The notes under the pieces: generated by a model | Databases searched by the model: none | Told to the model about the DNA's origin: nothing | The model's input: only the letters and a program-made list of their open reading frames with translations | Shown here: piece after piece, positions 29,157 through 36,313 of the stretch | Position numbering within the stretch: position 1 is the stretch's first letter | Layout of the letters: each line of letters begins with the position of its first letter | Position numbers and translations under genes: made by a program | Assembly (NCBI GenBank): GCA_902470695.1 | Contig: CABRHH010000027.1 | Span: 1-36,313, forward strand | From: an uncultured Collinsella sp. | GTDB taxonomy: Bacteria; Actinomycetota; Coriobacteriia; Coriobacteriales; Coriobacteriaceae | Length of the DNA: 36,313 bases | Direction: 5' to 3'

Positions 29157-31784
29157 TTAGTTCGCAGCGGCACCCAGCTGCGCACGGTCGCCGGACGTGG
29201 CGCCGGCACCGGATGCGGCCCGCCGCGGCGCTGCCGGTACGAAGTTCGCACCCAGCTCACCCTGCGGACGCGGTGCCGGAATCTCGCCGGCGGTATGGCT
29301 GAACACGAACCCGTCGTCGTCCACATCGGCCAGCACGGTGTCGCCAGCATGCCACTCTCCGGCCAGCAGCTCCTCGGACAGCGGGTCCTCGATGAGCGTC
29401 TGGATAGCCCGGCGCAGCGGACGGGCGCCGTTGGTGAGGTCGGTACCCTCGGCCACGATCTTGTCGAGGGCGGCGTCGGTCAGCACGATGTTCATGCCGT
29501 TGGCGATCAGGCGCTGGCGCAGATCGTCCACCAGCAGGCTCGCGATGCTCCGCAGCGCCTCGCCCGCAAGCTTCTGGAACACCACGATGTCGTCCACGCG
29601 GTTCAGGAACTCGGGGCGGAACAGGCGCTTCAGCTCGCCCATCGCCCGGCTCTTGATCTCGGACGCCGAAAGGCCCGCCTCGCCGGTGGTGCCGAAGCCC
29701 ACGCTCGTGTCGGCAGCGATCTCGCGCGCACCCACGTTGCTCGTCATGATGATGACGGTGTTGCGGAAGTCCACGGTCTTGCCCTGGCCGTCGGTGAGGC
29801 GACCCTCATCGAGCACCTGCAGCAGCACGTTGAAGATGTCCGGGTGCGCCTTCTCGATTTCGTCGAACAGCACCACCGAGTAGGGGTTGCGCCGCACGGC
29901 CTTGGTGAGCTGGCCACCCTCCTCGTGCCCCACGTAGCCCGGGGGCGAACCGATGAGCTTGGAGACCTCGTACTGGCTGGCGAACTCGGACATGTCGAAG
30001 CTGATGAGCGCGTCCTTGCTGCCGAACAGGTACTCGGCAAGCGTCTTGGCGAGCTCGGTCTTGCCGGTGCCGGTGGGCCCCAGGAAGATGAATGAGCCGC
30101 CCGGGCGGCGCGGGTCCTTGAGCGGGCTGCGGCTGCGACGGATGGCGCGGGCCACGGCCTCGACCGCGGCGTCCTGCCCGATGATGCGCGTCTTGAGCGC
30201 TGCCTCGCACGCCAGCAAGCGGCGGCTCTCGTCCTCGGTGAGCGAGCTGACCGGCACGCCCGAGGACACTGACACGATGTCGGCGATCTGGGGCACGTCG
30301 ATGGTCAGCGGTGCAGCTTCGAGCTCGGCGCTCCAGGCGGCACGAGCCTCGCCGAGCGCGATCTCGGCCGCCTTCTTCTGCTCGGTGAGCTCGGCGGCGC
30401 GATTCATGTTGTCCGCCTCGGTGGCCTGCTCGACCTGCTCGCCCAGGCTCGCCACCTGCGCCGCGGCCTCGCGGACCGCCTCGGGCGCCACGTTGTGCGC
30501 GATCCGCGCCCGCGCACCCGCCTCGTCGATGAGGTCGATAGCCTTGTCGGGCAGGAAACGATCCTGGATGTAGCGCGCCGACAGGCTCGCCGCCGCCTCA
30601 AGGGCAGCCGGCGTGTAGCGCACGTGGTGGTGCTCCTCGTAGCGCGGGGCCAGGCGGGTGAGGATCGTAACGGTATCGGGCACACTCGGCTCGTCCACGT
30701 CGATCGTTTGGAACCGGCGCTCGAAGGCCGGATCCTTGGTGAGGTACTTGCGGAACTCCTCGGCCGTGGTGGCGCCGATGATCTGGAACGCCCCGCGCGC
30801 GAGGACCGGCTTGAGCATCGAGCTCGCGTCGATGGAGCCCTCGGCGGAACCGGCACCGATCAGCGTGTGCATCTCGTCGATGAACAGGATGACGTCGTCG
30901 GCCTCGGTGGCCTCGGCGATAACGTTTTTCAGGCGCTCCTCGAACTCGCCGCGGTACTTGGCACCGGCCACCAGACCGGGCAGGTCAAGCGTCCAGATGT
31001 TCATGTTCGCCAGGTTCTCGGGCACGCGCCCGGCGGCGATCTCCTGCGCCAGGCCCTCCACGATGGCCGTTTTGCCCACGCCGGGATCGCCCAGAATGAG
31101 CGGGTTATTCTTGTTGCGGCGGGACAGGATCTCCATCATGCGCGAGATCTCGCGCTCGCGGCCGATCACCGGGTCGAGCTTGCCGTCGCGCGCCTGCTGG
31201 GTGAGGTTGGTACCGAACTGCTTGAGCGCGCTGTCCTGCTCACCGCCCTCCTGCGCGGGGTTTGACCCGCCGCCGAAAAACGGCAGTCCCGAACCCGGGC
31301 GGCCGGAGCCGGCTCCGGCCAGCGGACGTTGGTTGCCCTGGTCTTTGCTCGTGAGCTTGGCCACGGCGTCGCGCACGGCAGCAGACGAGACACCCAGGCG
31401 CACCAGGACGTCCATGGCGAGTCCGTTGCCCTCGCTGACGATGCCCAGCAGCAGGTGCTCGGTGGACACGTAGGTCTGGCCGTTCTCGCGCGCCAGGCGG
31501 AAGCCCTTCTCCATCACGGCGAGCACCAACGGGGTGAAGGCGAGCTTGGCGCCCTCGGCCGGCTCCTCCTCGGGGGCCGACGTGCGAATCTCTTTCAGCT
31601 GCTCCAGGATGTCGTCATAGGTGATCTCGAGCGAACGCAGCGCCTCGGAGGCGATGCCGTCCTCTTCCTTTGCGAGCGCCAGCAGCAGGTGCTCGGTGCC
31701 CACCTTGCTGGAGCCGAGCTCACGGGCCTGCTCGGACGCAAGCGCCATGACCTTGCGGGCGCGGTCTGTGAATCTATCAAACAT
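29157..31784 (-). CDS. clpC: ATP-dependent Clp protease ATP-binding subunit ClpC
   Basis: 875-residue AAA+ unfoldase that feeds proteins to ClpP. Order of parts: ClpN repeats (MFDRFTDRARKVMALASEQA, TEHLLLALAKEEDGIA and STEHLLLGIVSEGNGLA), a Gly-rich linker, first AAA+ with Walker A GDPGVGKT and Walker B VILFIDEMHTLIGAG, a UVR-like coiled section (TEADNMNRAAELTEQKKAAE), and the second AAA+ with GPTGTGKTELAKTLAE and VVLFDEIEKAHPDIF. The C-terminus ends in an Ala/Gly-rich tail. The open frame extends far upstream into repeats, but ATG 31784 has AGAGGAA upstream and starts the conserved N-domain. CtsR, McsA and McsB are absent nearby. Confidence 0.97.
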   Translation of the reverse strand: MFDRFTDRARKVMALASEQARELGSSKVGTEHLLLALAKEEDGIASEALRSLEITYDDILEQLKEIRTSAPEEEPAEGAKLAFTPLVLAVMEKGFRLARENGQTYVSTEHLLLGIVSEGNGLAMDVLVRLGVSSAAVRDAVAKLTSKDQGNQRPLAGAGSGRPGSGLPFFGGGSNPAQEGGEQDSALKQFGTNLTQQARDGKLDPVIGREREISRMMEILSRRNKNNPLILGDPGVGKTAIVEGLAQEIAAGRVPENLANMNIWTLDLPGLVAGAKYRGEFEERLKNVIAEATEADDVILFIDEMHTLIGAGSAEGSIDASSMLKPVLARGAFQIIGATTAEEFRKYLTKDPAFERRFQTIDVDEPSVPDTVTILTRLAPRYEEHHHVRYTPAALEAAASLSARYIQDRFLPDKAIDLIDEAGARARIAHNVAPEAVREAAAQVASLGEQVEQATEADNMNRAAELTEQKKAAEIALGEARAAWSAELEAAPLTIDVPQIADIVSVSSGVPVSSLTEDESRRLLACEAALKTRIIGQDAAVEAVARAIRRSRSPLKDPRRPGGSFIFLGPTGTGKTELAKTLAEYLFGSKDALISFDMSEFASQYEVSKLIGSPPGYVGHEEGGQLTKAVRRNPYSVVLFDEIEKAHPDIFNVLLQVLDEGRLTDGQGKTVDFRNTVIIMTSNVGAREIAADTSVGFGTTGEAGLSASEIKSRAMGELKRLFRPEFLNRVDDIVVFQKLAGEALRSIASLLVDDLRQRLIANGMNIVLTDAALDKIVAEGTDLTNGARPLRRAIQTLIEDPLSEELLAGEWHAGDTVLADVDDDGFVFSHTAGEIPAPRPQGELGANFVPAAPRRAASGAGATSGDRAQLGAAAN

Positions 31785-31894
31785 GCGGTTCCTCTTGCTT
31801 GCGTTGTTCTCGGTATCATCTGCAACGTGTACCCAAAGTTGCACCATGATAACCGATTGCCCCGCAAAACGATCGCCCCGCAATTTGGGTGCCC

Positions 31895-32027
31895 GTTTGG
31901 GGACGGGGTCGTTTCGTACGCCCGCCCGTTTGGGGACGGGGCCGATTCGTACGCAAATCGTCCGGCCAGCCGCGACCGCGCCCCACACCCATTTGGGTGC
32001 CCGTTTGGGGACGGGGTCGATTCGTAC
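31895..32027 (+). repeat. Three plus-oriented GGGGACGGGGTCG elements
   Basis: Copies at 31895-31920, 31928-31953 and 32003-32027, each of the form GTTTGGGGACGGGGTCGTTT or GATT, then CGTAC. The first two are 33 bases apart. Confidence 0.8.
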
Positions 32028-32246
32028 AGAAAGTCGCGCGCGGATCGTTAAGCGAAACGACAGCCAGTTGCCCCACAGAACGGTTGAGCAGGCCGCGATG
32101 CGCAACACGCATGCGCCCGCCACAAGGCTGATACGGCGGGCGCATGATGCTGTCTTGGGAACCCGCCGCCCGTGGCCGCGGCCGGCACCTGCCAGTTCAT
32201 CTGCGATATGGGAACGTGTATATTGGAACGGGGTCGACACACATCA

Positions 32247-32460
32247 AACGAAATGACCCCGTCCCCAGACTGAAACGAAATGACCCCGTCCCCAGACTGC
32301 GCTCGAGGCCGCTCTGCGCGCGATCGGCGCGAGGTCCAGCGCGAGGACGCCCGCCGCCCCAGAGCGCGGGAGCCCCACGCATGAAAAACGGGGTCGATCC
32401 GCATCAAACGAAACGACCCCGTCCCCAAACTGAGAAACGAAACGACCCCGTCCCCAATTG
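32247..32460 (-). repeat. Four minus-oriented GGGGACGGGGTCG elements
   Basis: Copies at about 32247-32270, 32272-32299, 32406-32433 and 32435-32460, all reading CGAAAYGACCCCGTCCCCA on plus. They come in two close pairs; the pairs are about 150 bases apart. The last ends five bases from the pepD stop. Confidence 0.8.
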
Positions 32461-32464
32461 AACG

Positions 32465-33922
32465 TTAGGCAGCTAGGCGGCGCAGCACATCCACAAGCAG
32501 CACGTAGAAGCGCTCGAACGAAGCGAGGTCCATGTGCTCGTCGGGGGTGTGCACGTCGGCGAGCTGCGGACCCACCGCGATGGCGTCAAGCCCCGGCAGC
32601 GCGTCGGCGAACAGACCACACTCAAGACCGGCATGGATGGACTCGATCTTGAGCTCGGTGCCGAACAGCTCGCGATAGCTCTCGCAGAACACGTCGCGCA
32701 CCGCGGAGTGCTCAGCATAGCTCCAGCCCGGATACTCATACTCGAATACCACGTCAAAGCCCAGGACATCGGCCAGGATCTGGATGCGATCCTTCACGTC
32801 GTCCTGAAGCGACTTGATGGAGGAGCGCGGCGAGAGAAGGAACTTGATCTGGTCCTCGGTCACCTGCACCACACCGATGTTGGAGGACACCTCGACGGCA
32901 TCATCGGCAGCGACGTTGCGGCGCATCACGCCGTTGGGGGCCAGGCGCAGCGCGCGGATGAGTGCCAGCGCGTCGGCATCGGCCATGGCCTCGACCTCGG
33001 CACCGCCGGCCACGGTCACCGCACAGGTGAAGCCCGGGTCGAACACCTCGAGCTCCGCTGCGATGTCGGCAACGATACCGCGCGCAACCTCGGCCGCTGC
33101 CTGGGCCGCCGCCTCATCGGCATACACCAAAACCGCCGTGTTCTCGCGCGTGATGGCGTTGTCCTTGGTGCCGCCATTGAAGGAGACGAGCGACGCGCCG
33201 CCCGCGGCCATGAGGCGCTCGACGATGCGCGCCATGAGCAGGTTGGCGTTGCCGCGCTCAAGGTGGATGTCGGAGCCGGAGTGGCCGCCGAGCAAACCGG
33301 AGATCTCGAGCGTGAGGGTCACGCCGGTCTTGTGCTCGCGCACAACGGGCCGCGTACAGATGGCCACAACGCCGCCGGCGCAGCTCACGGTGGCTACGCC
33401 CTCCTCCTCGGAGTCGAGGTTGATCATGATGCGCGCATCGATCTGCGACTTGTCGAGGTTCTCGGCGCCCACCAAGCCGGTCTCCTCATCGGTGGTGAAC
33501 ACGCACTCGATGGCCGGATGGACCAGGGAGTCGTCGTCGAGCACCATCATCATGAGGGCCACGGCCACGCCATTATCGGCGCCCAGGGTGGTGCCGTTGG
33601 CGGTTAGGATGCCGTCTTTCACCACCAGGTCGATGCCGTCGGTGGCGAAATCGTGCTCGACGCCTGCGAGCTTGTCGCACACCATGTCGATGTGGCCCTG
33701 CATCATGACGGCCGGGGCGTCCTCGGCACCGGCGCTCGCGGGCTTCTTGATGATCACGTTGTAAACATCGTCCTGGTAAACCCACAGATTGCGCTCGCGG
33801 GCGAAGGTGACGAGGAAATCGTTGATCTGCTTCTCGTGGCGGGATTCGCGCGGGATGGCGCTGATATCCTCGAAGAAATGGAACAGCTTCTCGGGCTTGT
33901 AACCGCTGATCTTGTACTCCAT
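32465..33922 (-). CDS. pepD: Cytosol nonspecific dipeptidase / aminoacyl-histidine dipeptidase (PepD, M20)
   Basis: 485-residue metallopeptidase of the M20 family, the same size as E. coli PepD. It cleaves dipeptides in the cytoplasm. Metal-binding and catalytic stretches are MMQGHIDMVCD, GTTLGADNGVAVAL, TTDEETGLVGAENL and NLDSEEEG; the far histidine lies in the C-terminal AGLECGLFADA region. The start at 33922 (MEYKISGYK) follows AAGGAGGAC; the 21-codon open extension has no site. It is transcribed toward clpC but separated by repeats. Substrate preference (Xaa-His versus general dipeptides) is not deducible. Confidence 0.95.
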   Translation of the reverse strand: MEYKISGYKPEKLFHFFEDISAIPRESRHEKQINDFLVTFARERNLWVYQDDVYNVIIKKPASAGAEDAPAVMMQGHIDMVCDKLAGVEHDFATDGIDLVVKDGILTANGTTLGADNGVAVALMMMVLDDDSLVHPAIECVFTTDEETGLVGAENLDKSQIDARIMINLDSEEEGVATVSCAGGVVAICTRPVVREHKTGVTLTLEISGLLGGHSGSDIHLERGNANLLMARIVERLMAAGGASLVSFNGGTKDNAITRENTAVLVYADEAAAQAAAEVARGIVADIAAELEVFDPGFTCAVTVAGGAEVEAMADADALALIRALRLAPNGVMRRNVAADDAVEVSSNIGVVQVTEDQIKFLLSPRSSIKSLQDDVKDRIQILADVLGFDVVFEYEYPGWSYAEHSAVRDVFCESYRELFGTELKIESIHAGLECGLFADALPGLDAIAVGPQLADVHTPDEHMDLASFERFYVLLVDVLRRLAA

Positions 33923-34126
33923 GGGTCCTCCTTGGCAAAAGCCAGACATTGACATGACACATTCCGTTTTATTATCCCCTGTCACGCCGTGCGCGAATCA
34001 CGCGATTCTGCGAACGGTTGCGTTCACGGGGCGGGCGGTGAGGAGGGAGGGCGTCGGGCAGGGCGGAGGCGGGCAGGGCGGGCGGCGGCTCGCTGTGGCG
34101 AGAGAGGAAAGCCGCACAAGCAACCT

Positions 34127-34156
34127 TTGCCTTATAGCATAGTATATTGCTATACA
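34127..34156 (+). promoter_or_regulatory. Toxin-antitoxin promoter with embedded operator
   Basis: TTGCCT (34127-34132) and TATACA (34151-34156) with an 18-base spacer. The spacer and -10 hold a perfect inverted repeat TATAGCA-TAGTATAT-TGCTATA (34133-34154), the type of site bound by an antitoxin to repress its own operon. It lies 20 bases before the antitoxin start. The whole segment is AT-rich in a GC-rich setting. Confidence 0.65.
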
Positions 34157-34175
34157 TATAGCGAATGGAGTGACC

Positions 34176-34535
34176 ATGGAAGCGACAGTCCAAATGAACA
34201 CACGCCTGAGCAGGTCGATGAAATCGGGCGGCGATGCGGTCCTCGCTCAGCTCGGCCTCAATCCAAGCCAGGCAGTGCGCGCTCTGTGGAGCTATCTATG
34301 CACACACCAAGACGTACCCCCTTTCATGAAAGAGGTCGACGACGACGTGAGCGCTGAACAGAGGCGAAAGCTCGCACTCATCAAACATGGAGCGGGCCTT
34401 GCCGTCAAAATAGCCCAAGAACAATACGGCTACACCGGCCCAGTCGACAACCCCATCGGCAAAGCAACGTGGCAAGAACTTCGTGATGACATGTACGGTG
34501 AGATGCTCGATGAAATGGAGTCTCGATGCGTGTAG
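34176..34535 (+). CDS. RelB/DinJ-type antitoxin
   Basis: 119-residue protein whose N-terminal 40 residues form a ribbon-helix-helix of the RelB/DinJ family (MEATVQMNTRLSRSMKSGGD followed by AVLAQLGLNPSQAVRALWSY). The longer C-terminus (residues 50-119) is helical and acidic and would bind and block the toxin. The ATG at 34176 is preceded by GGAG; a GTG at 34170 is also possible. It overlaps the toxin gene by 10 bases, so both are translated together. Antitoxins of this type usually bind their own promoter, matching the palindrome upstream. Confidence 0.85.
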   Translation: MEATVQMNTRLSRSMKSGGDAVLAQLGLNPSQAVRALWSYLCTHQDVPPFMKEVDDDVSAEQRRKLALIKHGAGLAVKIAQEQYGYTGPVDNPIGKATWQELRDDMYGEMLDEMESRCV

Positions 34536-34999
34536 ATGGTAAGCATTTGCGCCTGCTGATCGACACCAAAGTGTGGCTCGATTACTTCATGCGCACCGAT
34601 GTGCGAGGCGGAGAATGCGCGCGCCTTTTTGAAACTGCGGTGCGAAAGGGAGCAACGCTGCTCGTCTGCCCAACCACGGTAAAAGATGTGTTTTACCTGC
34701 TACCGAGGCGTTTTCGACGGCAGGACGCACTTGAAGGCGCTTCGAGTGCGTCTTACGAGGCGGCTGCATGGGGATGCGTCGAATGCATGCTTGACCTTGC
34801 CACCCCATCCCCCCTTGGCCTATTCGAATGCGCCTTGGCACGTACACTGCGCAGCAAATTTCCCGACTATGAGGATAACCTGCTACTCGCCTCTGGAGAA
34901 TCTGCACAGGTAGACTACCTTGTTACAAGCGACAGCCTTCTACTGCAGCGCTTTCCTGAGGCATGCATAACGCCCGCACGAGCCATTGGCCTCATGTAG
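34526..34999 (+). CDS. PIN-domain toxin (VapC-like ribonuclease)
   Basis: 157-residue PIN-domain protein. The first acidic residue is in LRLLIDTKVWLDYFMRTD; further acidic positions are Glu in the CARLFETA region and Asp/Glu in FPDYEDNLLLASGESA, and the DYLVTSD segment is characteristic of PIN toxins. This metal-dependent nuclease would cut RNA when free. It starts inside the last codons of the antitoxin gene, in the usual antitoxin-first order. The pairing of a RelB/DinJ antitoxin with a PIN toxin (rather than a RelE/YafQ toxin) is a mixed module. Its RNA target is unknown. Confidence 0.82.
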   Translation: MRVDGKHLRLLIDTKVWLDYFMRTDVRGGECARLFETAVRKGATLLVCPTTVKDVFYLLPRRFRRQDALEGASSASYEAAAWGCVECMLDLATPSPLGLFECALARTLRSKFPDYEDNLLLASGESAQVDYLVTSDSLLLQRFPEACITPARAIGLM

Positions 35000-35172
35000 T
35001 TTTTAGTACAGTCATGCCGTCTGCAGCATATTTCCTACCGTTTACAGGGATGGATGTTGCACGCCATTTGTCGCAAGACGATGATGTATCCACCTGCACG
35101 CTCGCCGCGCAGGCAGCATCACCAAGCGCAAGCGACACACGTCGCAGCTGCGCGCAACCGAAAGGCATCGTC

Positions 35173-35499
35173 ATGGACGCCACCCTGAAAGCAACGGCCA
35201 CTCGCCTCATTGAAGCGTTTTCCCAAGCGCTTGCAGAACAGCCATCTGCTTCAAAGGGCTTCGCCGATGCAACCGAGGCCGTGAACAACGTATTGCATGA
35301 GCTGTCTCGCGAAAACGCAAGCTACAAGGACGCCGACTACGCCCTCGCCCGCTTCCACGGCCACATCTCACGTCTGGTGGGCTACAAGGATCTGGAGCTC
35401 GACGCCGAGGCCAAGCGGTGCTGGAACGGCATCAAAACCTTCGTGCAAACCGATGCGCATGACGATCTGCGTGGCGTCGGCGGCCCCGCTCTCATGTAG
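35173..35499 (+). CDS. Small helical hypothetical protein
   Basis: 108-residue acidic protein predicted from its pattern to be a helix bundle (MDATLKATATRLIEAFSQAL, FADATEAVNNVLHELSRENA, YALARFHGHISRLVGYK, AKRCWNGIKTFVQTD). No motif is recognised. Size and all-helical nature would also fit small immunity-type proteins, but I have no sequence evidence for that. ATG 35173 follows GAAAGG at seven bases; the frame stays open upstream to 34963, inside the toxin gene. It has no clear partner; the 5' spacer 35000-35172 holds no other gene. Confidence 0.6.
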   Translation: MDATLKATATRLIEAFSQALAEQPSASKGFADATEAVNNVLHELSRENASYKDADYALARFHGHISRLVGYKDLELDAEAKRCWNGIKTFVQTDAHDDLRGVGGPALM

Positions 35500-35628
35500 G
35501 GATAGTAGGGGCAGCAAGGGCGGGCAGGCAATCCTGCGCGGTTTGTCGAAGGCTGCCGAATGTCCACATCCCCGCTTTGCCCTCGCCGCCTCCCTCAAAG
35601 GTCCAGTTTTCGCTGTCAGCTGCATCAG

Positions 35629-35904
35629 GGGTTCGGGTTTTCGCCGTCTGCCGCAACGAGGGTACGAGCTTTCGCCGACCGCGGTAACAAGAGCCCGGGT
35701 TTTTGCTGTTCGCCGCAACAAGGGTTCGGATTTCATCCATCCGGGAAACGAGGGTTCGGGCTTTGGACATCCAGAGCTTGTTTTCGCCTTTGAACGGACG
35801 AAACCCGAACCCGGAATGCGTCGATGGACAGAACCCGAACCCAACAACTCACCGATGGGCGAATTCCGCACCCGGAACCCCACCGATGGACGGAACCCGA
35901 ATCC
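35629..35904. repeat. Symmetrical 30-31 bp repeat array 3
   Basis: Plus units start with GGGTTCG or variants at 35629, 35660, about 35691, 35722 and 35752. Minus units with CGAACCC or variants start at 35806, 35836, 35867 and 35898. The central module 35752-35812 is 61 bases long, as in arrays 1 and 2, beginning GGGTTCGGG and ending CCCGAACCC. Units are more diverged than in array 2. Confidence 0.85.
35752..35812. repeat. 61-bp hairpin module at centre of array 3
   Basis: Ends GGGTTCGGG / CCCGAACCC are perfect complements. The loop carries TTTTCGCCTTTG where arrays 1 and 2 have CGAAAACAGCCCC. Confidence 0.75.
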
Positions 35905-36313
35905 GAATGCGTGAACACGCTCGAAGCAAGGCCTTCCCAAGCGCCCAAGGTTGGCCGGGATGCCCAGGTCAAACCAGCAATTGCAGGTGCCCGGATTCGA
36001 ACGAAGGAAGAGAAGGGCTCGCGCCTTGCGTTTGGTACCCGACGGTCGGGCCGAGCAGCGACGCGCGCAAAACGTAAAGACCCCCAGATTGAACATGCGA
36101 CAGCGAGAAACCGCCATCCGACTGCAAGGTGCCCTGAACGAGAAGGAAGCGCACTTCGGAACAAGCCCGGCAACTGCGCTCGAAGGCGAAGTCCCCGCGT
36201 TCAAAACTAGGGTTTTCCAGGTGCCCGAGATTGACAAGAAAGCCGGGGCGCGCACCTCTGAACTGCGCCCCGAATCTTGGACGCGATAAATCATAACCGC
36301 TAGGCGGCCTCCC

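Larger units (their letters stand above)
31785..32464. repeat. Repeat-rich upstream region of clpC
   Basis: About 680 bases without a gene. Three GGGGACGGGGTCG-family elements lie in plus orientation (31895-32027) and four in minus orientation (32247-32460), so the halves face each other. Two short hairpins are formed by partial copies, GGGGTC…GACCCC, near 32230-32265 and 32391-32426. A clear clpC promoter is not obvious among the repeats. Confidence 0.75.
35500..36313. repeat. Repeat-filled spacer at right end of window
   Basis: More than 800 bases with no convincing gene; open frames on both strands come from the repeat structure. From 35629 to 35904 there is a third symmetrical 30-31 bp array. 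From about 35940 to 36250 are looser degenerate copies of a motif like CAGGTGCCCGGATTCGAACG (about 35984, 36123 and 36219). The last 60 bases show nothing distinctive. Confidence 0.7.

Noticed and set aside
31785..32240. N-terminal extension of ClpC encoded by the upstream repeats
   Set aside because: The 152 extra residues derive from GGGGACGGGGTCG elements, whereas the ATG at 31784 has a ribosome site and starts the conserved Clp N-domain.
34963..35172. 70-residue N-terminal extension of the small helical protein
   Set aside because: It begins inside the toxin gene without a ribosome site, and its composition is unlike the rest; the ATG at 35173 has GAAAGG at a proper distance.
35975..36050. 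tRNA remnant suggested by GCCCGGATTCGAAC (antisense T-arm-like)
   Set aside because: The flanking bases do not form a T stem, anticodon arm or acceptor stem.

Overview
The window is about 36 kb of high-GC chromosomal DNA. The gene content and order fit an actinobacterium of the class Coriobacteriia, closest in style to Collinsella or Olsenella. The reasons are DisA together with IspD, IspF and CysS, an N-terminally extended SecE, a compact tuf-rpmG-secE-nusG-rplK-rplA block, actinobacterial ClpC without CtsR or McsAB beside it, and GC-rich repeat-filled spacers. The genus is an inference. Most genes lie on the minus strand.

Left part (1-7.6 kb): a possible 3' end of an unknown gene, a D-2-hydroxyacid dehydrogenase, a 1 kb repeat-filled spacer, release factor 3 (prfC), a small DUF454 membrane protein, an MscS channel, and a PadR repressor translationally coupled to a HAAS/DUF1700-type membrane protein. 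Core part (7.5-14.1 kb): a translation and transcription block. It reads (minus strand) tRNA-Tyr, tRNA-Thr, tRNA-Met, tuf, rpmG, tRNA-Trp, secE, nusG, rplK, rplA, with a strong promoter before tRNA-Tyr and clear terminators after tuf and rplA. Next come a lone plus-strand tRNA-Thr(TGT) and the rae1-like and rlmB genes.

Island (about 14.36-24.17 kb): in Firmicutes such as Bacillus subtilis, cysS, rlmB, rae1, rpmG, secE, nusG, rplK and rplA run in this order. Here a roughly 9.7 kb block of visibly lower GC separates cysS from rlmB. It is bounded by a direct 58-bp repeat (55 of 58 identical). It carries an AlbA_2-type regulator/ATPase, an alpha/beta hydrolase, an aldo-keto reductase, a complete mannose-family PTS (IIA, IIB, IIC, IID), a class II ketose-bisphosphate-type aldolase, an MFS transporter and a divergent RpiR regulator. 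The genes suggest uptake and phosphorylation of a sugar, aldol cleavage, and reduction of the aldehyde product. The IIC gene is broken by a 4-bp tandem duplication (CAAT twice), so the PTS as sequenced may be off or phase-variable.

Right part (24.2-36.3 kb): cysS with a long hairpin upstream, then ispF, ispD and disA (one operon on the minus strand), a small membrane protein, clpC, a repeat-rich spacer, a PepD-type dipeptidase, a RelB/DinJ-PIN toxin-antitoxin pair with an operator inside its promoter, a small helical protein, and a second large repeat block.

Two repeat families dominate the spacers. One is a 25-28 bp element with core GGGGACGGGGTCG, seen ten times. The other is a family of arrays with a 30-31 bp period in which plus-oriented units meet minus-oriented units around a 61-bp hairpin; three such arrays are present, two near the left end and one near the right end.
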